Shown here piece by piece: positions 17,821-26,455 of a stretch of 64,000 nt of DNA (its first letter is position 1; each line of letters opens with the position of its first letter). The notes under the pieces are model-generated. The model searched no databases. It saw only the letters and a list, made by a program, of their open reading frames with translations, and was not told the DNA's origin. Both the position numbers and the translations under genes were made by a program. Origin of the DNA: Syntrophobacteraceae bacterium (GTDB lineage Bacteria > Desulfobacterota > Syntrophobacteria > Syntrophobacterales > Syntrophobacteraceae); NCBI GenBank assembly GCA_025454175.1, contig JALOOX010000004.1:19851-83850 (forward strand), written 5' to 3'.

Positions 17821-18057
17821 CTATGGCTTCTTCTTGTCCTGCTCTTCCTTCTGCTGCTGTCGGATGAACCTGTAGTAATTGCGAAAGCCGGCAATAACCC
17901 CCATCACCAGGAAAACCAGCTTGAGCCAGGTCGTTCCGAAAACCGAGTCCAGCCACCATCCGATGGCAAGCCCGATCAGGACGGCCAGACCCCATTGCAG
18001 CCCCATGCTCATGCCGGTCGAAATCTGATGAATGTACTCTTTGGTTTCTCGTTTCAT
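17821..18057 (-). CDS. atpZ: AtpZ/AtpI-type F0 accessory protein
   Basis: A 78-residue protein with two membrane helices (GLQWGLAVLIGLAIGWWLD and LVFLVMGVIAGFRNYYRF) and a Lys/Glu-rich tail. This is the plan of the short ATPase-gene-1 family found at the head of atp operons and linked to assembly or Mg2+ supply. It heads the minus-strand run atpZ-atpI-atpB-atpE. A Rex-like palindrome sits about 10 bases upstream of its start codon and overlaps the predicted transcription start. Confidence 0.88.
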   Translation of the reverse strand: MKRETKEYIHQISTGMSMGLQWGLAVLIGLAIGWWLDSVFGTTWLKLVFLVMGVIAGFRNYYRFIRQQQKEEQDKKKP

Positions 18058-18067
18058 CGGTCCACTT

Positions 18068-18083
18068 CGTGTAAATGTTCACG
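18068..18083. promoter_or_regulatory. Rex-like site at the atpZ promoter
   Basis: CGTGTAAATGTTCACG contains GTG-N8-CAC with a perfect TTCAC half and one mismatch in the other (GTGTA). The spacing equals that of the site before rex. It lies between the candidate -10 box (18087-18092) and the atpZ ATG, where a bound repressor would block initiation. Confidence 0.45.
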
Positions 18084-18086
18084 TGC

Positions 18087-18115
18087 TTCCTAGCACAGTC
18101 AACCGGGTCAGTCAA
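18087..18115 (-). promoter_or_regulatory. Candidate promoter of atpZIBE
   Basis: On the minus strand TTGACT (18115-18110), a 17-base spacer and TAGGAA (18092-18087). A second TTGACT lies 13 bases downstream, making a short direct repeat TTGACTG. The -10 match is weak, so confidence is modest. Confidence 0.35.
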
Positions 18116-18130
18116 ACCATTTTTCGGAAG

Positions 18131-19432
18131 CTACATGCCCCTGAGCTCCTTGACTCTCTCGAAGGCATGCCTGGCGGCTTCCATGGTTCGATCCAGGTCC
18201 TCAGCGGTGTGGGCGGCGCTTATGAAAAATGCCTCGAACTGAGAGGGCGCAAGGTAGACCCCGCGCTTCAGCATTTCCTGGAAGAAGACCGCATACGCCT
18301 GAGTGTCCGAGCTCTGAGCCGTCTCGAAGTCGCGGACCATCCGGTCCGTAAAAAATGCACACCCGATGGAGCCAACCCTCGTCTGAAAGACCTTCACACC
18401 GGCCGCCTCGGCCGCCTGTGCCATCCCCCGGGAGAAGTACCCGGCCTTGGAATCAAGCCCTTCGTAGAGCCCTTCATCCCTCAGCACCTGAAGCACTGCC
18501 AGCCCGGCGCTCATGGCCAGAGGATTCCCCGAAAGGGTCCCCGCCTGGTAAACGTCACCCTCGGGAGCCATTCTGGCCATGATGTCCCGCCTTCCGCCAT
18601 AGGCCCCAACAGGCAGACCTCCACCGATGATTTTCCCAAGACACGTCAGGTCGGGCATGATCCCGTAAACCTGCTGCGCCCCGCCCGGCGCCAGCCGAAA
18701 GCCCGTGATGACCTCATCGAAGATGAGAAGTGCCCCGTATTGTGTACAGAGCTCCCTGAGCCCAGCCAGGAATCCATCCTCGGGCACAACCACCCCCATG
18801 TTGGCGGCAACCGGCTCCACAATGATGGCCGCCACCTCCCGGCCAGTCGCCTCCATGACCTCACGTACCGCGCCGAGATTGTTGTATGGAATCGAAATGG
18901 TGTGCTGGGCGACTTCATCCGGGATGCCCGGACTGCCGGGAATCCCGAGGGTGGCCAGCCCCGACCCGGATCGAACCAGGAGACTGTCCACGTGTCCGTG
19001 ATAACACCCGTTGAACTTGATGATCTTCTTGCGGCCCGTGAACCCGCGGGCCAGGCGAACGGCGCTCATGGTCGCCTCGGTTCCCGAGCTCACCATTCGG
19101 ACCATCTCGATGGAAGGCACCATTTCCACCACCATCCGGGCCATGCGCAGCTCTACTTCGGTGGGAATCCCGTAAGAGGTCCCCCTTTCCGCCGCGGATT
19201 TCACGGCCTCCACCACCCGCGGGTGAGCATGCCCAAGAATCAGCGGTCCCCAGGAGGCCACGTAATCGATGTAGCTGTTTCCATCCACATCCACGATGCG
19301 AGAGCCCCTGGCCTCCTTGATGAAAAGAGGAGTGGACCCCACGGCGCGCGCCGACCGCACGGGGCTGTTCACTCCCCCGGGAATCACCTCGCAGGCCTCT
19401 TCATAGAACTTCTTCGAACCCTCCCACGCCAT
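18131..19432 (-). CDS. hemL: Glutamate-1-semialdehyde 2,1-aminomutase
   Basis: PLP enzyme that turns the HemA product into 5-aminolevulinate. The 433-residue protein shows NSPVRSARAVGSTPLFI, the cofactor region VIFDEVITGFRLAPGGAQ-like segment and the PLP lysine in LGKIIGGGLPVGAYGG (near residue 267). The gene is separated from hemA by 15 kb and lies 28 bases downstream of rng in a minus-strand operon. The ATG at 19432 is the only good start. Confidence 0.96.
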   Translation of the reverse strand: MAWEGSKKFYEEACEVIPGGVNSPVRSARAVGSTPLFIKEARGSRIVDVDGNSYIDYVASWGPLILGHAHPRVVEAVKSAAERGTSYGIPTEVELRMARMVVEMVPSIEMVRMVSSGTEATMSAVRLARGFTGRKKIIKFNGCYHGHVDSLLVRSGSGLATLGIPGSPGIPDEVAQHTISIPYNNLGAVREVMEATGREVAAIIVEPVAANMGVVVPEDGFLAGLRELCTQYGALLIFDEVITGFRLAPGGAQQVYGIMPDLTCLGKIIGGGLPVGAYGGRRDIMARMAPEGDVYQAGTLSGNPLAMSAGLAVLQVLRDEGLYEGLDSKAGYFSRGMAQAAEAAGVKVFQTRVGSIGCAFFTDRMVRDFETAQSSDTQAYAVFFQEMLKRGVYLAPSQFEAFFISAAHTAEDLDRTMEAARHAFERVKELRGM

Positions 19433-19460
19433 TGGTCAACTCCCTCTCATCTCTTCCCCG

Positions 19461-21035
19461 TCATGCGATGGCAGTGCCTTCCGAGGGTGCAATTTCATAC
19501 TGTTCCAGGTGAAACTCGGAATCCCCCCTGACCAGGATCCGCGCATGCAGCCTCTCCTCAAGCCGCTCCAAGGGACCTCTTTCCTCGTCGCAGAAGCGCG
19601 CAGCCACCTCAGGGTGAACAATGACGGTCACGTTTCTTCCGAAAAGCTCGACCCGCTCACGCTCAAGCTCCCTCAGTATTTCATAGCAAATCGTCTGCTT
19701 GGACTTGAGGTATCCTTCCCCGTCGCAATAAAAACAAGGCTCGCAAAGCGTTCTGCCAATGCTTTCCTTGGTTCGCTTGCGGGTCATCTCGATCAGCCCG
19801 AGCTCGGACATGCGCAGAATGTTGGTCTTGCTCTTGTCTTTCCTCATGGCCTCCCGCAGGGCGTTGAAAACCTTCTCCCGACTGGCCTCCTTCTCCATGT
19901 CGATGAAATCGATGATGATGATTCCGCCTATGTTTCTGAGGCGAAGCTGGTAGGCGATCTCCTTGACCGCCTCCAGATTCGTCTTCAGTATGGTTTCCTC
20001 CAGATTCCGCTTCCCGACGTACCTGCCCGTGTTCACATCAACAGCGGTGAGGGCCTCGGTCATCTCGATGACAATATAGCCCCCGGACTTGAGCCAGATC
20101 TTCTTGCTCAGCGCCCGCTGAACCTCCATCTCGATTCCATAGCCGTCGAAGACCGCCTCCTCGCCCTCGTAAAGCTCCACGGCCGATTGCAGCGCCGGCA
20201 TGAAGGTTTCAATGAAGCTCAGGACTTTTCTGTATTCAGCCTCCGAATCGATCACCAGGCGGTCCACCTCCTTGGTGAACAGATCTCGAACCGCCCTGAG
20301 CGTGATGTCCAGCTCCCGGTACACCAGAGAGGGCACCGAAGCCCGCTCCGCCCTGCGCTGGATGCTCTCCCACAGCTTCAGGAGAAACTCCATCTCGGCC
20401 TGCAGCTTGTCCGGCTCCGCATCCTCGGCGGCCGTCCGCACGATGAAGCCGCAATGGGGCGGTTTGATGGCGCACATGATCTCGCGGAGCCGCTTGCGCT
20501 CCTTTTCGTTCTCTATCCGTCTCGAAACCCCCACGTGATCCATGGTGGGCATGAAGACCAGATTCCTTCCGGGCAAGGTGATGTGCGTGGTGATGCGCGC
20601 ACCCTTGCTCCCGAGGGGCTCCTTGGCGACCTGCACAAGGATTTCCTGGCCCTCCTGCAGACGGTCCTCTATGGGGATTTCCTCCAGGACCACACGATCG
20701 CCCCTCCCATCGGACTCCCCTTCCCCGGGGCTTTCCTCGGGCTCCAGCGACTCACCGCCGTCCTCCGTCGAGCAAGAATTCATGAAGAGACGGTCCAGCT
20801 CCTCCATGGGACGCTGCACATCGCTCACGTACAGAAACGCCGCCTTCTCCAGGTTGATGTCCACGAAAGCCGCCTGCATCCCCGGAAGCACGCGCACCAC
20901 CCGCCCCTTGTAGATATTCCCCGCAATTCCGCGATCCGAATTGCGCTCCACGTAGAGCTCAGCCACCTGACCGCTTTCGACCAGAGCGACTCGTGTTTCG
21001 AAAAAATCACTGTTTATGATGACCTCGGAGGACAT
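19461..21035 (-). CDS. rng: Ribonuclease G/E family
   Basis: Endoribonuclease for rRNA maturation and mRNA decay. The ~524-residue protein has an N-terminal S1 domain (GIAGNIYKGRVVRVLPGMQAAFVDI, about 35-120, with an acidic insert), the DNase I-like catalytic site with DVNTG and IIDFIDM acidic residues, and the zinc link CEPCFYCDGEG near residue 435. There is no long degradosome scaffold tail, so it is RNase G-sized. The ATG at 21035 is preferred over the GTG at 21044 since AAGGAAGG lies about 8 bases before it. It overlaps the upstream radical SAM gene by 22 bases. Confidence 0.95.
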   Translation of the reverse strand: MSSEVIINSDFFETRVALVESGQVAELYVERNSDRGIAGNIYKGRVVRVLPGMQAAFVDINLEKAAFLYVSDVQRPMEELDRLFMNSCSTEDGGESLEPEESPGEGESDGRGDRVVLEEIPIEDRLQEGQEILVQVAKEPLGSKGARITTHITLPGRNLVFMPTMDHVGVSRRIENEKERKRLREIMCAIKPPHCGFIVRTAAEDAEPDKLQAEMEFLLKLWESIQRRAERASVPSLVYRELDITLRAVRDLFTKEVDRLVIDSEAEYRKVLSFIETFMPALQSAVELYEGEEAVFDGYGIEMEVQRALSKKIWLKSGGYIVIEMTEALTAVDVNTGRYVGKRNLEETILKTNLEAVKEIAYQLRLRNIGGIIIIDFIDMEKEASREKVFNALREAMRKDKSKTNILRMSELGLIEMTRKRTKESIGRTLCEPCFYCDGEGYLKSKQTICYEILRELERERVELFGRNVTVIVHPEVAARFCDEERGPLERLEERLHARILVRGDSEFHLEQYEIAPSEGTAIA

Positions 21036-23593
21036 GGCGAGCACCTTCCTTCAACGGCATTCGAAAACGATATGGGTCGCATGGGATCGTCATCCCGCGG
21101 CGAAATCGACATTTTGCAGACTCGTAATTCATGCAGCAGCTCGGACTGCTCCGGCAGCAGCTGGATCAGAATGGTGGAGGGCCTGAAGCAGAGATTCTTC
21201 CTCTCCATCACATCCATTTCGATGGTGTGCTGATCGATACGGCGCAAATCCAGGAGAACGGCCCACAAGGGTGCCGAGACTCGCCCCCTTTTGGTCTCCT
21301 TGAACAGCACCCCATCCGGCCGCAGATCCCAGTCGCGGGCCAGACGCTCCGTCAACGCCGATGGAATGGACGTCACTCGATAGGTGACGCAAAGGCTTTC
21401 CGCCCTTTCGGGCCGACGTTTCAGCAATTCAGCCTTTTCCACCCGCAAACCCGCGGGCATCGCGCCGTTCAGCGCCTGCCTCACCTGCTCCGGGTCAAGC
21501 TTGCGGCTGAGGGTCAGGATCGCCCTCTCGACCAGGCTTTCCATCCCCAGGGGAAGCGCTTCCTCGAAGGAGAGCTTGAGATGCGGGTGGAATCCCGAGG
21601 AGTATACGGCGGGCAGGCCCGCCCTCCTCACGGCGCGGATCAGACTTCGGGCGATTTCCAATTGTCCATGGTAGCGGAGATCTCCCACCCTGCTGTATTG
21701 GAGCAGGAAGAGGAACTGGCCTCCTTCCTTCCTCGCCTGAGCCACCCCATGCGGCCCTTCAGATGAGGGAGCCGCCGCCTCATGCAGCTGAGGGAATACC
21801 GTCCGGTGATCGCAAACGCCGCAGGCCGAGCATGCTTCCCATCGACAGTCGGGCGTCAGGGACTCCCGAAGACTTCTTTCCAGCTCCTCCAGGAGGAAGC
21901 CGCTTTCAACCCCCGAAGAGAGATGCCGCCAGGGCAGCACTTCGTCCAGACCTCGAGCCCTCTCGGCGTAGAAGCATGGCTCCAGCCCCGCCTCTTCGAA
22001 AGCCCTGGCCCAGATTCGGGGCTGGAACTGCTCGCCCCACCCATCGAAGCGGGCACCCAAACCGTAAGCCCTTTCGATGACACGACCCAGCCGGCGATCC
22101 CCTCGCGAGAAAACCGCCTCCAGGATGCTCTGATCGGCGTCGTTCCATTTCATTTTCAGGCCCGGCCGGTTCATGCGCCCCCTGAGCACATCGATCCTGT
22201 CCTCGATCAGGCTTCTGGAAAGCTGCGGATGCCATTGAAAAGGGGTGTGAGGCTTCGGGACGAAAGTGGAAACCGACACGTTGAGCGAGGCTCTCTTTTT
22301 ACCCGCGAGCTGCCATACGCGGTGGGTCAGTCGAATCAGGGACTCCAGATCATTGTCATCCTCGGTGGGCAGACCGATCATGAAGTAAAGCTTGAGCACT
22401 TTCCAGCCCAGCGAAAACGCATTCTGCGCGGCCTGCAGGAGGTCGTCATCGGTCACGGGCTTGTTGATCACACGGCGCAGCCGCTCGCTTCCGGCTTCTG
22501 GAGCCAGGGTGAAACCGGTCTTTCGGACCCTTCGCACCAGCTCCATGAGCTCGGGGGTGAGTGTCCCCACTCGCATGGAAGGCAAAGAGACGGCAACCCG
22601 GGCATCCTCCAGCCGATCCACCAAAGCCGACAGCAATGGCTGAATCTGGCAGTAATCGCCGGTACTGAAGGAGAGGAGGGAGAGCTCCTCAAACCCGCTG
22701 TTCTTCAATGCCTCCACCGCCGAGGCCAGGACCTCTGCGGGATGGCGCTCCCGAACGGGACGGTAAATGTAGCCGGCCTGACAGAACCTGCAGCCCCTCG
22801 TGCAGCCGCGGGCGATTTCCAGGCTGAGTCGGTTGTGGACGATATCTCCCATGGGGACCAGGGGCTTCACCGGGGTCGGCGAGCGCCGATCCAGGTCCAT
22901 CACCAAGCGTTTCCTGACCACCGGCCAGCTCCGAAGCCGGGGCTCAATGGATCGAATGACCCCGTGGGGCTCTTCATAGGTCACGTCAAAAAACGAGGGC
23001 ACATAGACGCCGGGAACCTCCGCCACCGCTCGGAGAAATCCCTGCCGGTCAGCGCGACTCCCACGCCACTCCCGGTGAAGGTCCACGATTTCGACCAGCA
23101 CCTCCTCGGCCTCCCCCAGAACAACGAAGTCCAGAAATTCCGCCAGAGGCTCCGGGTTGAATGCGCAGGGCCCCCCCGCGATGACCCAGGGATCAGTCGG
23201 CCCCCGGTCCTTCGAATGAAAGGGAATCCCACCCAGGTCCAGCATCGTGAGAATGTTGGTGTAACTCAGCTCATACTGGAGGCTGAATCCGACGAAATCG
23301 AAATCTCTCAGGGGACGGCGACTCTCGTGGGCCCGAAGCGGCTCACCCCGGCTGCGCAGCAACGCTTCGCAGTCATGCCAGGGAGCGTAGGCACGATCGG
23401 CCATCACCCCTTCCAGTCCATTGAGGAGATGGTAAAGCACGTGCAAGCCGAGATGGCTCATGCCGACCTCGTAAAGATCGGGAAAAGCCAGGAGGAATCG
23501 AGTCCGGGCCCGGTCGAAGTCCTTTCGGCACGCGTTGACTTCGCTCGCGAGGTAGCGTCCCGGCTTCTGTATGCTCAACGGCAGATTATCCAT
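21014..23593 (-). CDS. Radical SAM protein with C-terminal DUF2344 domain, RNase G-linked
   Basis: An ~860-residue fusion. The N-terminal part resembles the B12-binding-like lead of Elp3/MiaB-type radical SAM proteins. The radical SAM core carries CTRGCRFC (about 264-271), where Cys-x3-Cys-x2-Cys binds the [4Fe-4S] cluster. The last ~220 residues match the DUF2344/TIGR03936 domain. Such TIGR03960-type proteins are habitually encoded next to rng, and here the two genes overlap by 22 bases. Function is unknown; RNA or ribosome modification is a reasonable inference from the partner. The ATG at 23593 is the best start, though AGGAG is about 17 bases away. Confidence 0.87.
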   Translation of the reverse strand: MDNLPLSIQKPGRYLASEVNACRKDFDRARTRFLLAFPDLYEVGMSHLGLHVLYHLLNGLEGVMADRAYAPWHDCEALLRSRGEPLRAHESRRPLRDFDFVGFSLQYELSYTNILTMLDLGGIPFHSKDRGPTDPWVIAGGPCAFNPEPLAEFLDFVVLGEAEEVLVEIVDLHREWRGSRADRQGFLRAVAEVPGVYVPSFFDVTYEEPHGVIRSIEPRLRSWPVVRKRLVMDLDRRSPTPVKPLVPMGDIVHNRLSLEIARGCTRGCRFCQAGYIYRPVRERHPAEVLASAVEALKNSGFEELSLLSFSTGDYCQIQPLLSALVDRLEDARVAVSLPSMRVGTLTPELMELVRRVRKTGFTLAPEAGSERLRRVINKPVTDDDLLQAAQNAFSLGWKVLKLYFMIGLPTEDDNDLESLIRLTHRVWQLAGKKRASLNVSVSTFVPKPHTPFQWHPQLSRSLIEDRIDVLRGRMNRPGLKMKWNDADQSILEAVFSRGDRRLGRVIERAYGLGARFDGWGEQFQPRIWARAFEEAGLEPCFYAERARGLDEVLPWRHLSSGVESGFLLEELERSLRESLTPDCRWEACSACGVCDHRTVFPQLHEAAAPSSEGPHGVAQARKEGGQFLFLLQYSRVGDLRYHGQLEIARSLIRAVRRAGLPAVYSSGFHPHLKLSFEEALPLGMESLVERAILTLSRKLDPEQVRQALNGAMPAGLRVEKAELLKRRPERAESLCVTYRVTSIPSALTERLARDWDLRPDGVLFKETKRGRVSAPLWAVLLDLRRIDQHTIEMDVMERKNLCFRPSTILIQLLPEQSELLHELRVCKMSISPRDDDPMRPISFSNAVEGRCSPCPPRSS

Positions 23594-23690
23594 GCGATGG
23601 GTGTCCGGCTTCTCCTGTGACGTGCTCGATGCCCCCAAAACATCCCGCTGGCCGGGAGAACCGGGGAAAATTCATGATCCAGAAACGATT

Positions 23691-23720
23691 TTTATACTTT
23701 TTTTGATAAGTTGGAGTCAA
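23691..23720 (-). promoter_or_regulatory. Promoter of the radical SAM-rng-hemL operon
   Basis: On the minus strand TTGACT (23720-23715), an 18-base A-rich spacer and TATAAA (23696-23691): a good sigma-70 type match about 100 bases before the first gene. It abuts the T-run of the terminator of the upstream peptidase gene. Confidence 0.6.
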
Positions 23721-23752
23721 CAAGAAAGGCCTGCCCCATTTCAGACAGGCCA
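23720..23752 (-). terminator. Terminator after the M24 peptidase gene
   Basis: On the minus strand GGCCTG (23751-23746) pairs with CAGGCC (23733-23728) across a short loop, followed at once by TTTCTT. It sits 36 bases after the peptidase stop codon. Confidence 0.6.
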
Positions 23753-23787
23753 GCCTGAATCTGGCTCAAAAGGGAACTGGAGGCCAT

Positions 23788-24984
23788 TCAAAGCACCAGA
23801 AGCTCCTCCGTCGCGCTGTTGAAAGACTCCAGACCCTTCGACGTCACCAGATAAGTGTTTTCCAAACCCACAATGCCCTCCCCCGGCAGGATCAACTTGG
23901 GCTCGAAGGCAAAGGTCATCCCCTCCTCCAGCGCCAGCTTCTGCCCCTGGGCCACAAAGGGGAGCTCATCCACCTCGATTCCCAGTCCATGGGCCACAAA
24001 GGACACCCTGGTCTCCCCGTGCCCCATGAAAAACTCTTCCCAGCCGGCCTCCCGGACCCATCGAAGGACCGACTTATAAAGCTCCCCCGTAACGGCGCCC
24101 GGCTTCGCGCCGTCCGCGAATCTCGAGTGGATTTCCCGCACGACGGCGTAAGCCTCCAGAAGTTTTTCCGGGGGCCGTCCAATACAGAAATTCCGCGTCT
24201 GGTCGTTGAGGTAACCGTTGTGGTTCATCATCGTATCCACGCTGACGATCTCTCCGGCCCGTATCCGTCTCGTGCCCGGTCCCTGACCGAAGGCGGCGCT
24301 CAAACCCTCGCCGCCCGTCGGAGCATCGGCGTAGGATGGCATGGCCGCCTCGGGACCCGAAAGCACATGTCCGAAATACATGTCCATGTTGAAGGCCCTC
24401 AGCCGAATCAGGCCGAGATGGCCGGCCAGCCTCGCCGCACGCTCGAGCTCGATGCTCAATTCGAGCTCCCTCATGCCCTCCTTGAGCAATCGTGGGACGG
24501 CATCGGCCACTGCCCGGGAGATACCGGCCGCTCCGCGCATCATGTCGATCTCCCAGGGTGATTTGACCATGCGCACCTGGCGGATCAAGCCGCTCACGTC
24601 GACGATCTGCTGCCCGGGGAACAGCTTCTCATCGTAGAAAAAGAACGTGCTCGTCGGCAGCACATCCAGCTCCATCCCGATGCGCTTGACGGAATCGGTT
24701 CCGCATGCCTCGAAAAGCCAGCCAGGCAGATCCCTGACGGTGGAAAGCGGCACGACGGGGCGTATGGGCGACTGGGATTCCGCCCGCAGGACATCCCGCT
24801 TGACCAGGAAGATCGGCTGCCCCTCGGCTGGCACGATCAGATGGGCATCCTGAACCGTCCCCGTGAAATAGAACAGGTCAGCATTCTGCCGGATGACGGC
24901 AGCCTCCACATCGCTTCGCTGAAGCAGCCTCTGCAATGCCACGATACGAGCCGCAATCTCATCCATGGGAACATTCAACAGCAT
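23788..24984 (-). CDS. M24 family metallopeptidase (Xaa-Pro aminopeptidase-like)
   Basis: A ~398-residue cytosolic protein with an N-terminal creatinase-like domain (residues 1-150) and a C-terminal pita-bread domain. The metal-binding set is intact: VSVDTMMNHNGYLNDQTRNF gives two Asp, VAHGLGIEVDE the His, and FAFEPKLILPGEG and GLENTYLV two Glu. M24 enzymes cleave Xaa-Pro peptides or related amides; the exact substrate is not evident. The ATG at 24984 follows AAGGAGAG by about 4 bases; earlier in-frame codons lack family similarity. It is monocistronic, with its own promoter and terminator. Confidence 0.88.
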   Translation of the reverse strand: MLLNVPMDEIAARIVALQRLLQRSDVEAAVIRQNADLFYFTGTVQDAHLIVPAEGQPIFLVKRDVLRAESQSPIRPVVPLSTVRDLPGWLFEACGTDSVKRIGMELDVLPTSTFFFYDEKLFPGQQIVDVSGLIRQVRMVKSPWEIDMMRGAAGISRAVADAVPRLLKEGMRELELSIELERAARLAGHLGLIRLRAFNMDMYFGHVLSGPEAAMPSYADAPTGGEGLSAAFGQGPGTRRIRAGEIVSVDTMMNHNGYLNDQTRNFCIGRPPEKLLEAYAVVREIHSRFADGAKPGAVTGELYKSVLRWVREAGWEEFFMGHGETRVSFVAHGLGIEVDELPFVAQGQKLALEEGMTFAFEPKLILPGEGIVGLENTYLVTSKGLESFNSATEELLVL

Positions 24985-25268
24985 ATGCTCTCCTTCCATC
25001 TCGAGACCTCGGAATCTATCATGCGCCCTCCCTTGAGTACTCTCAAGGATGCATGGCAAATGTTGAGTGGAGCCAGGAGATTTCTCTTTACCTTGAGCAC
25101 GCGGCCAAAGCAACCGGCTCAAGCCCGCTTCAATAGTGAATCATGGCACATTGGACCGGGCGACAGCCCGGCAGGAAGCCCCGGGACCCGAAAAGGAAAC
25201 TGGAATCCCGCGTCGGGCCAAAGGGGCCGCCGGAAGCCCGGCAGGCCCCGCGAAGGAGGTCGGAAAGC
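24985..25268. other. Region between two minus-strand genes, holding the peptidase promoter
   Basis: About 280 bases with no gene. The first 65 hold the peptidase promoter and a palindrome (25018-25048). The remainder is GC-rich with a repeated AGCCCGGCAGG (around 25164 and 25236). The terminator of the next gene follows at 25269. Confidence 0.5.
25018..25048 (-). promoter_or_regulatory. Promoter with overlapping palindrome for the M24 peptidase
   Basis: On the minus strand TTGAGA (25046-25041), a 17-base spacer and CATGAT (25023-25018), about 30 bases before the start codon. The inverted repeat CCTTGAG-N4-CTCAAGG (25031-25048) covers the -35 box, as expected for a repressor operator. Confidence 0.5.
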
Positions 25269-25317
25269 AAAAAAGCCGAAAGCAGCACTTCCGCATGGGA
25301 GAGGGCTGCTTCCGGCT
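25269..25317 (-). terminator. Terminator after the unrecognised gene at 25352
   Basis: On the minus strand a 13-base stem (25317-25305 with 25286-25274, one mismatch) is followed by six T. It lies about 35 bases after the stop codon. Confidence 0.75.
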
Positions 25318-25351
25318 GCAATGAAAGCGGATGGAGAGTCAATGGTGCCCG

Positions 25352-26218
25352 CTAGGGGGCAGGAGAGCCGCCCATATCGGCGGAGCCGGGGCCAGAATCC
25401 TGGGCGGGAAATGCTTCAACGACGTCGTCTTCAGCCCCGGAGACCAGCGCTTCCATACGACTCACTTTGAGCGAAAGGCTCAGGTCCAATGCCCGATATT
25501 GCCTCGCATCCTGTATCGCATCCTTGTCCCTGTCGATCTTCAACCATTCATGAGGGCCTCTTTTTCCGCCGAGCCGGTCGATGGATCTCACGAGCTCGAT
25601 GAGCTGGCCGATCTGCTTGAGCAGCTTTCCGCCCTCAACCGCGCCCAAATCCTCCAAATCCTCCCGATCCAGCGCCAGACCATCAATTTCTCTGCCCTCA
25701 GCCCGCATCTTCGAGATCTTTTGGAGGATTTTTTGAGCAAATCCAAGTATATCCTCCTTCCTCACCTCCCGGCGTCCCTCTTGAACCTGAACATTGCTCG
25801 CTTCCAGGTGGAGCTCGAACCGGAACAGCTCCTCACGTTCCTCCCCGGTGACGGGATCCAGCGTTTTCATGGAAGATTGAAAGGAGAAATCCATCTTGAG
25901 AGTCTGGGACCGGATATCCAGGAAACCGCCCGCCGTCAGATTGCGAACGTGCTCGTCCTTGAAGGAAAAGCTGAAATCGAGCTGCTGAGACTCCTCCCTG
26001 AGGCTGCTGCGCTCCAGGTCCAGCCCACTCTGCCGCAGCAGCCGCAGCGGCTCGGACAGTTTAAGGAAGTCATCCTTCGGCACCCCCTCGCCCACACCAT
26101 GGCCCAGGAGCCCATTTATCAGCGGCTTGAGGCCGCCAACCCGCGCTTTGCCAAGATCTTTGAGCAAGCCGCCACCGCCGACAATATTCCTCCAGTCGAG
26201 ATTTCCCAACGAAAACAC
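25352..26218 (-). CDS. Hypothetical protein, helical and beta mixed
   Basis: A 288-residue protein that I do not recognise. It has a Gly-rich N-terminus, a central region of alternating hydrophobic residues (DFSFSFKDEHVR, MDFSFQSS, LFRFELHLEASNVQV) suggesting beta strands, then charged helices with LLKQIGQLIELVRSIDRLGGK. There is no signal peptide or membrane helix. The GTG start at 26218 is supported by GGGAGGT about 6 bases upstream. It has its own terminator. Its place in a run of minus-strand hypotheticals gives no clear role. Confidence 0.7.
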   Translation of the reverse strand: MFSLGNLDWRNIVGGGGLLKDLGKARVGGLKPLINGLLGHGVGEGVPKDDFLKLSEPLRLLRQSGLDLERSSLREESQQLDFSFSFKDEHVRNLTAGGFLDIRSQTLKMDFSFQSSMKTLDPVTGEEREELFRFELHLEASNVQVQEGRREVRKEDILGFAQKILQKISKMRAEGREIDGLALDREDLEDLGAVEGGKLLKQIGQLIELVRSIDRLGGKRGPHEWLKIDRDKDAIQDARQYRALDLSLSLKVSRMEALVSGAEDDVVEAFPAQDSGPGSADMGGSPAP

Positions 26219-26367
26219 GGCACCACCTCCCGGACCAACGCCTTTTCCCGTGGACCTCGAATCACGGCCCCCGATTCATCTCCACAGTCATCCATGCTTG
26301 AACCAAACGGTTTACAGGCGATATCGGCCGGATGGAGCCGGATCGTGAGCTCTTTGCCCTTCAGTTC

Positions 26368-26414
26368 ATGCCCCGGGACGCCCCCGTTTCTCCGGCATCG
26401 GGGTCCCGGGGCAT
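26368..26414. terminator. GC-rich hairpin after the SixA-like gene
   Basis: ATGCCCCGGGAC (26368-26379) and its perfect complement (26403-26414) form a 12-base stem. There is no T-run, so termination would not be of the simple intrinsic type. It lies about 40 bases beyond the phosphatase stop on the minus strand. Confidence 0.45.
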
Positions 26415-26455
26415 CGCATTCAACCAGGAAGAGATTACGATGAGCCCGTCTGAAT

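Noticed and set aside
21782..23620. 612-codon plus-strand frame opposite the radical SAM/DUF2344 gene
   Set aside because: No family features, and the opposite strand encodes a complete CX3CX2C radical SAM protein with a good promoter.
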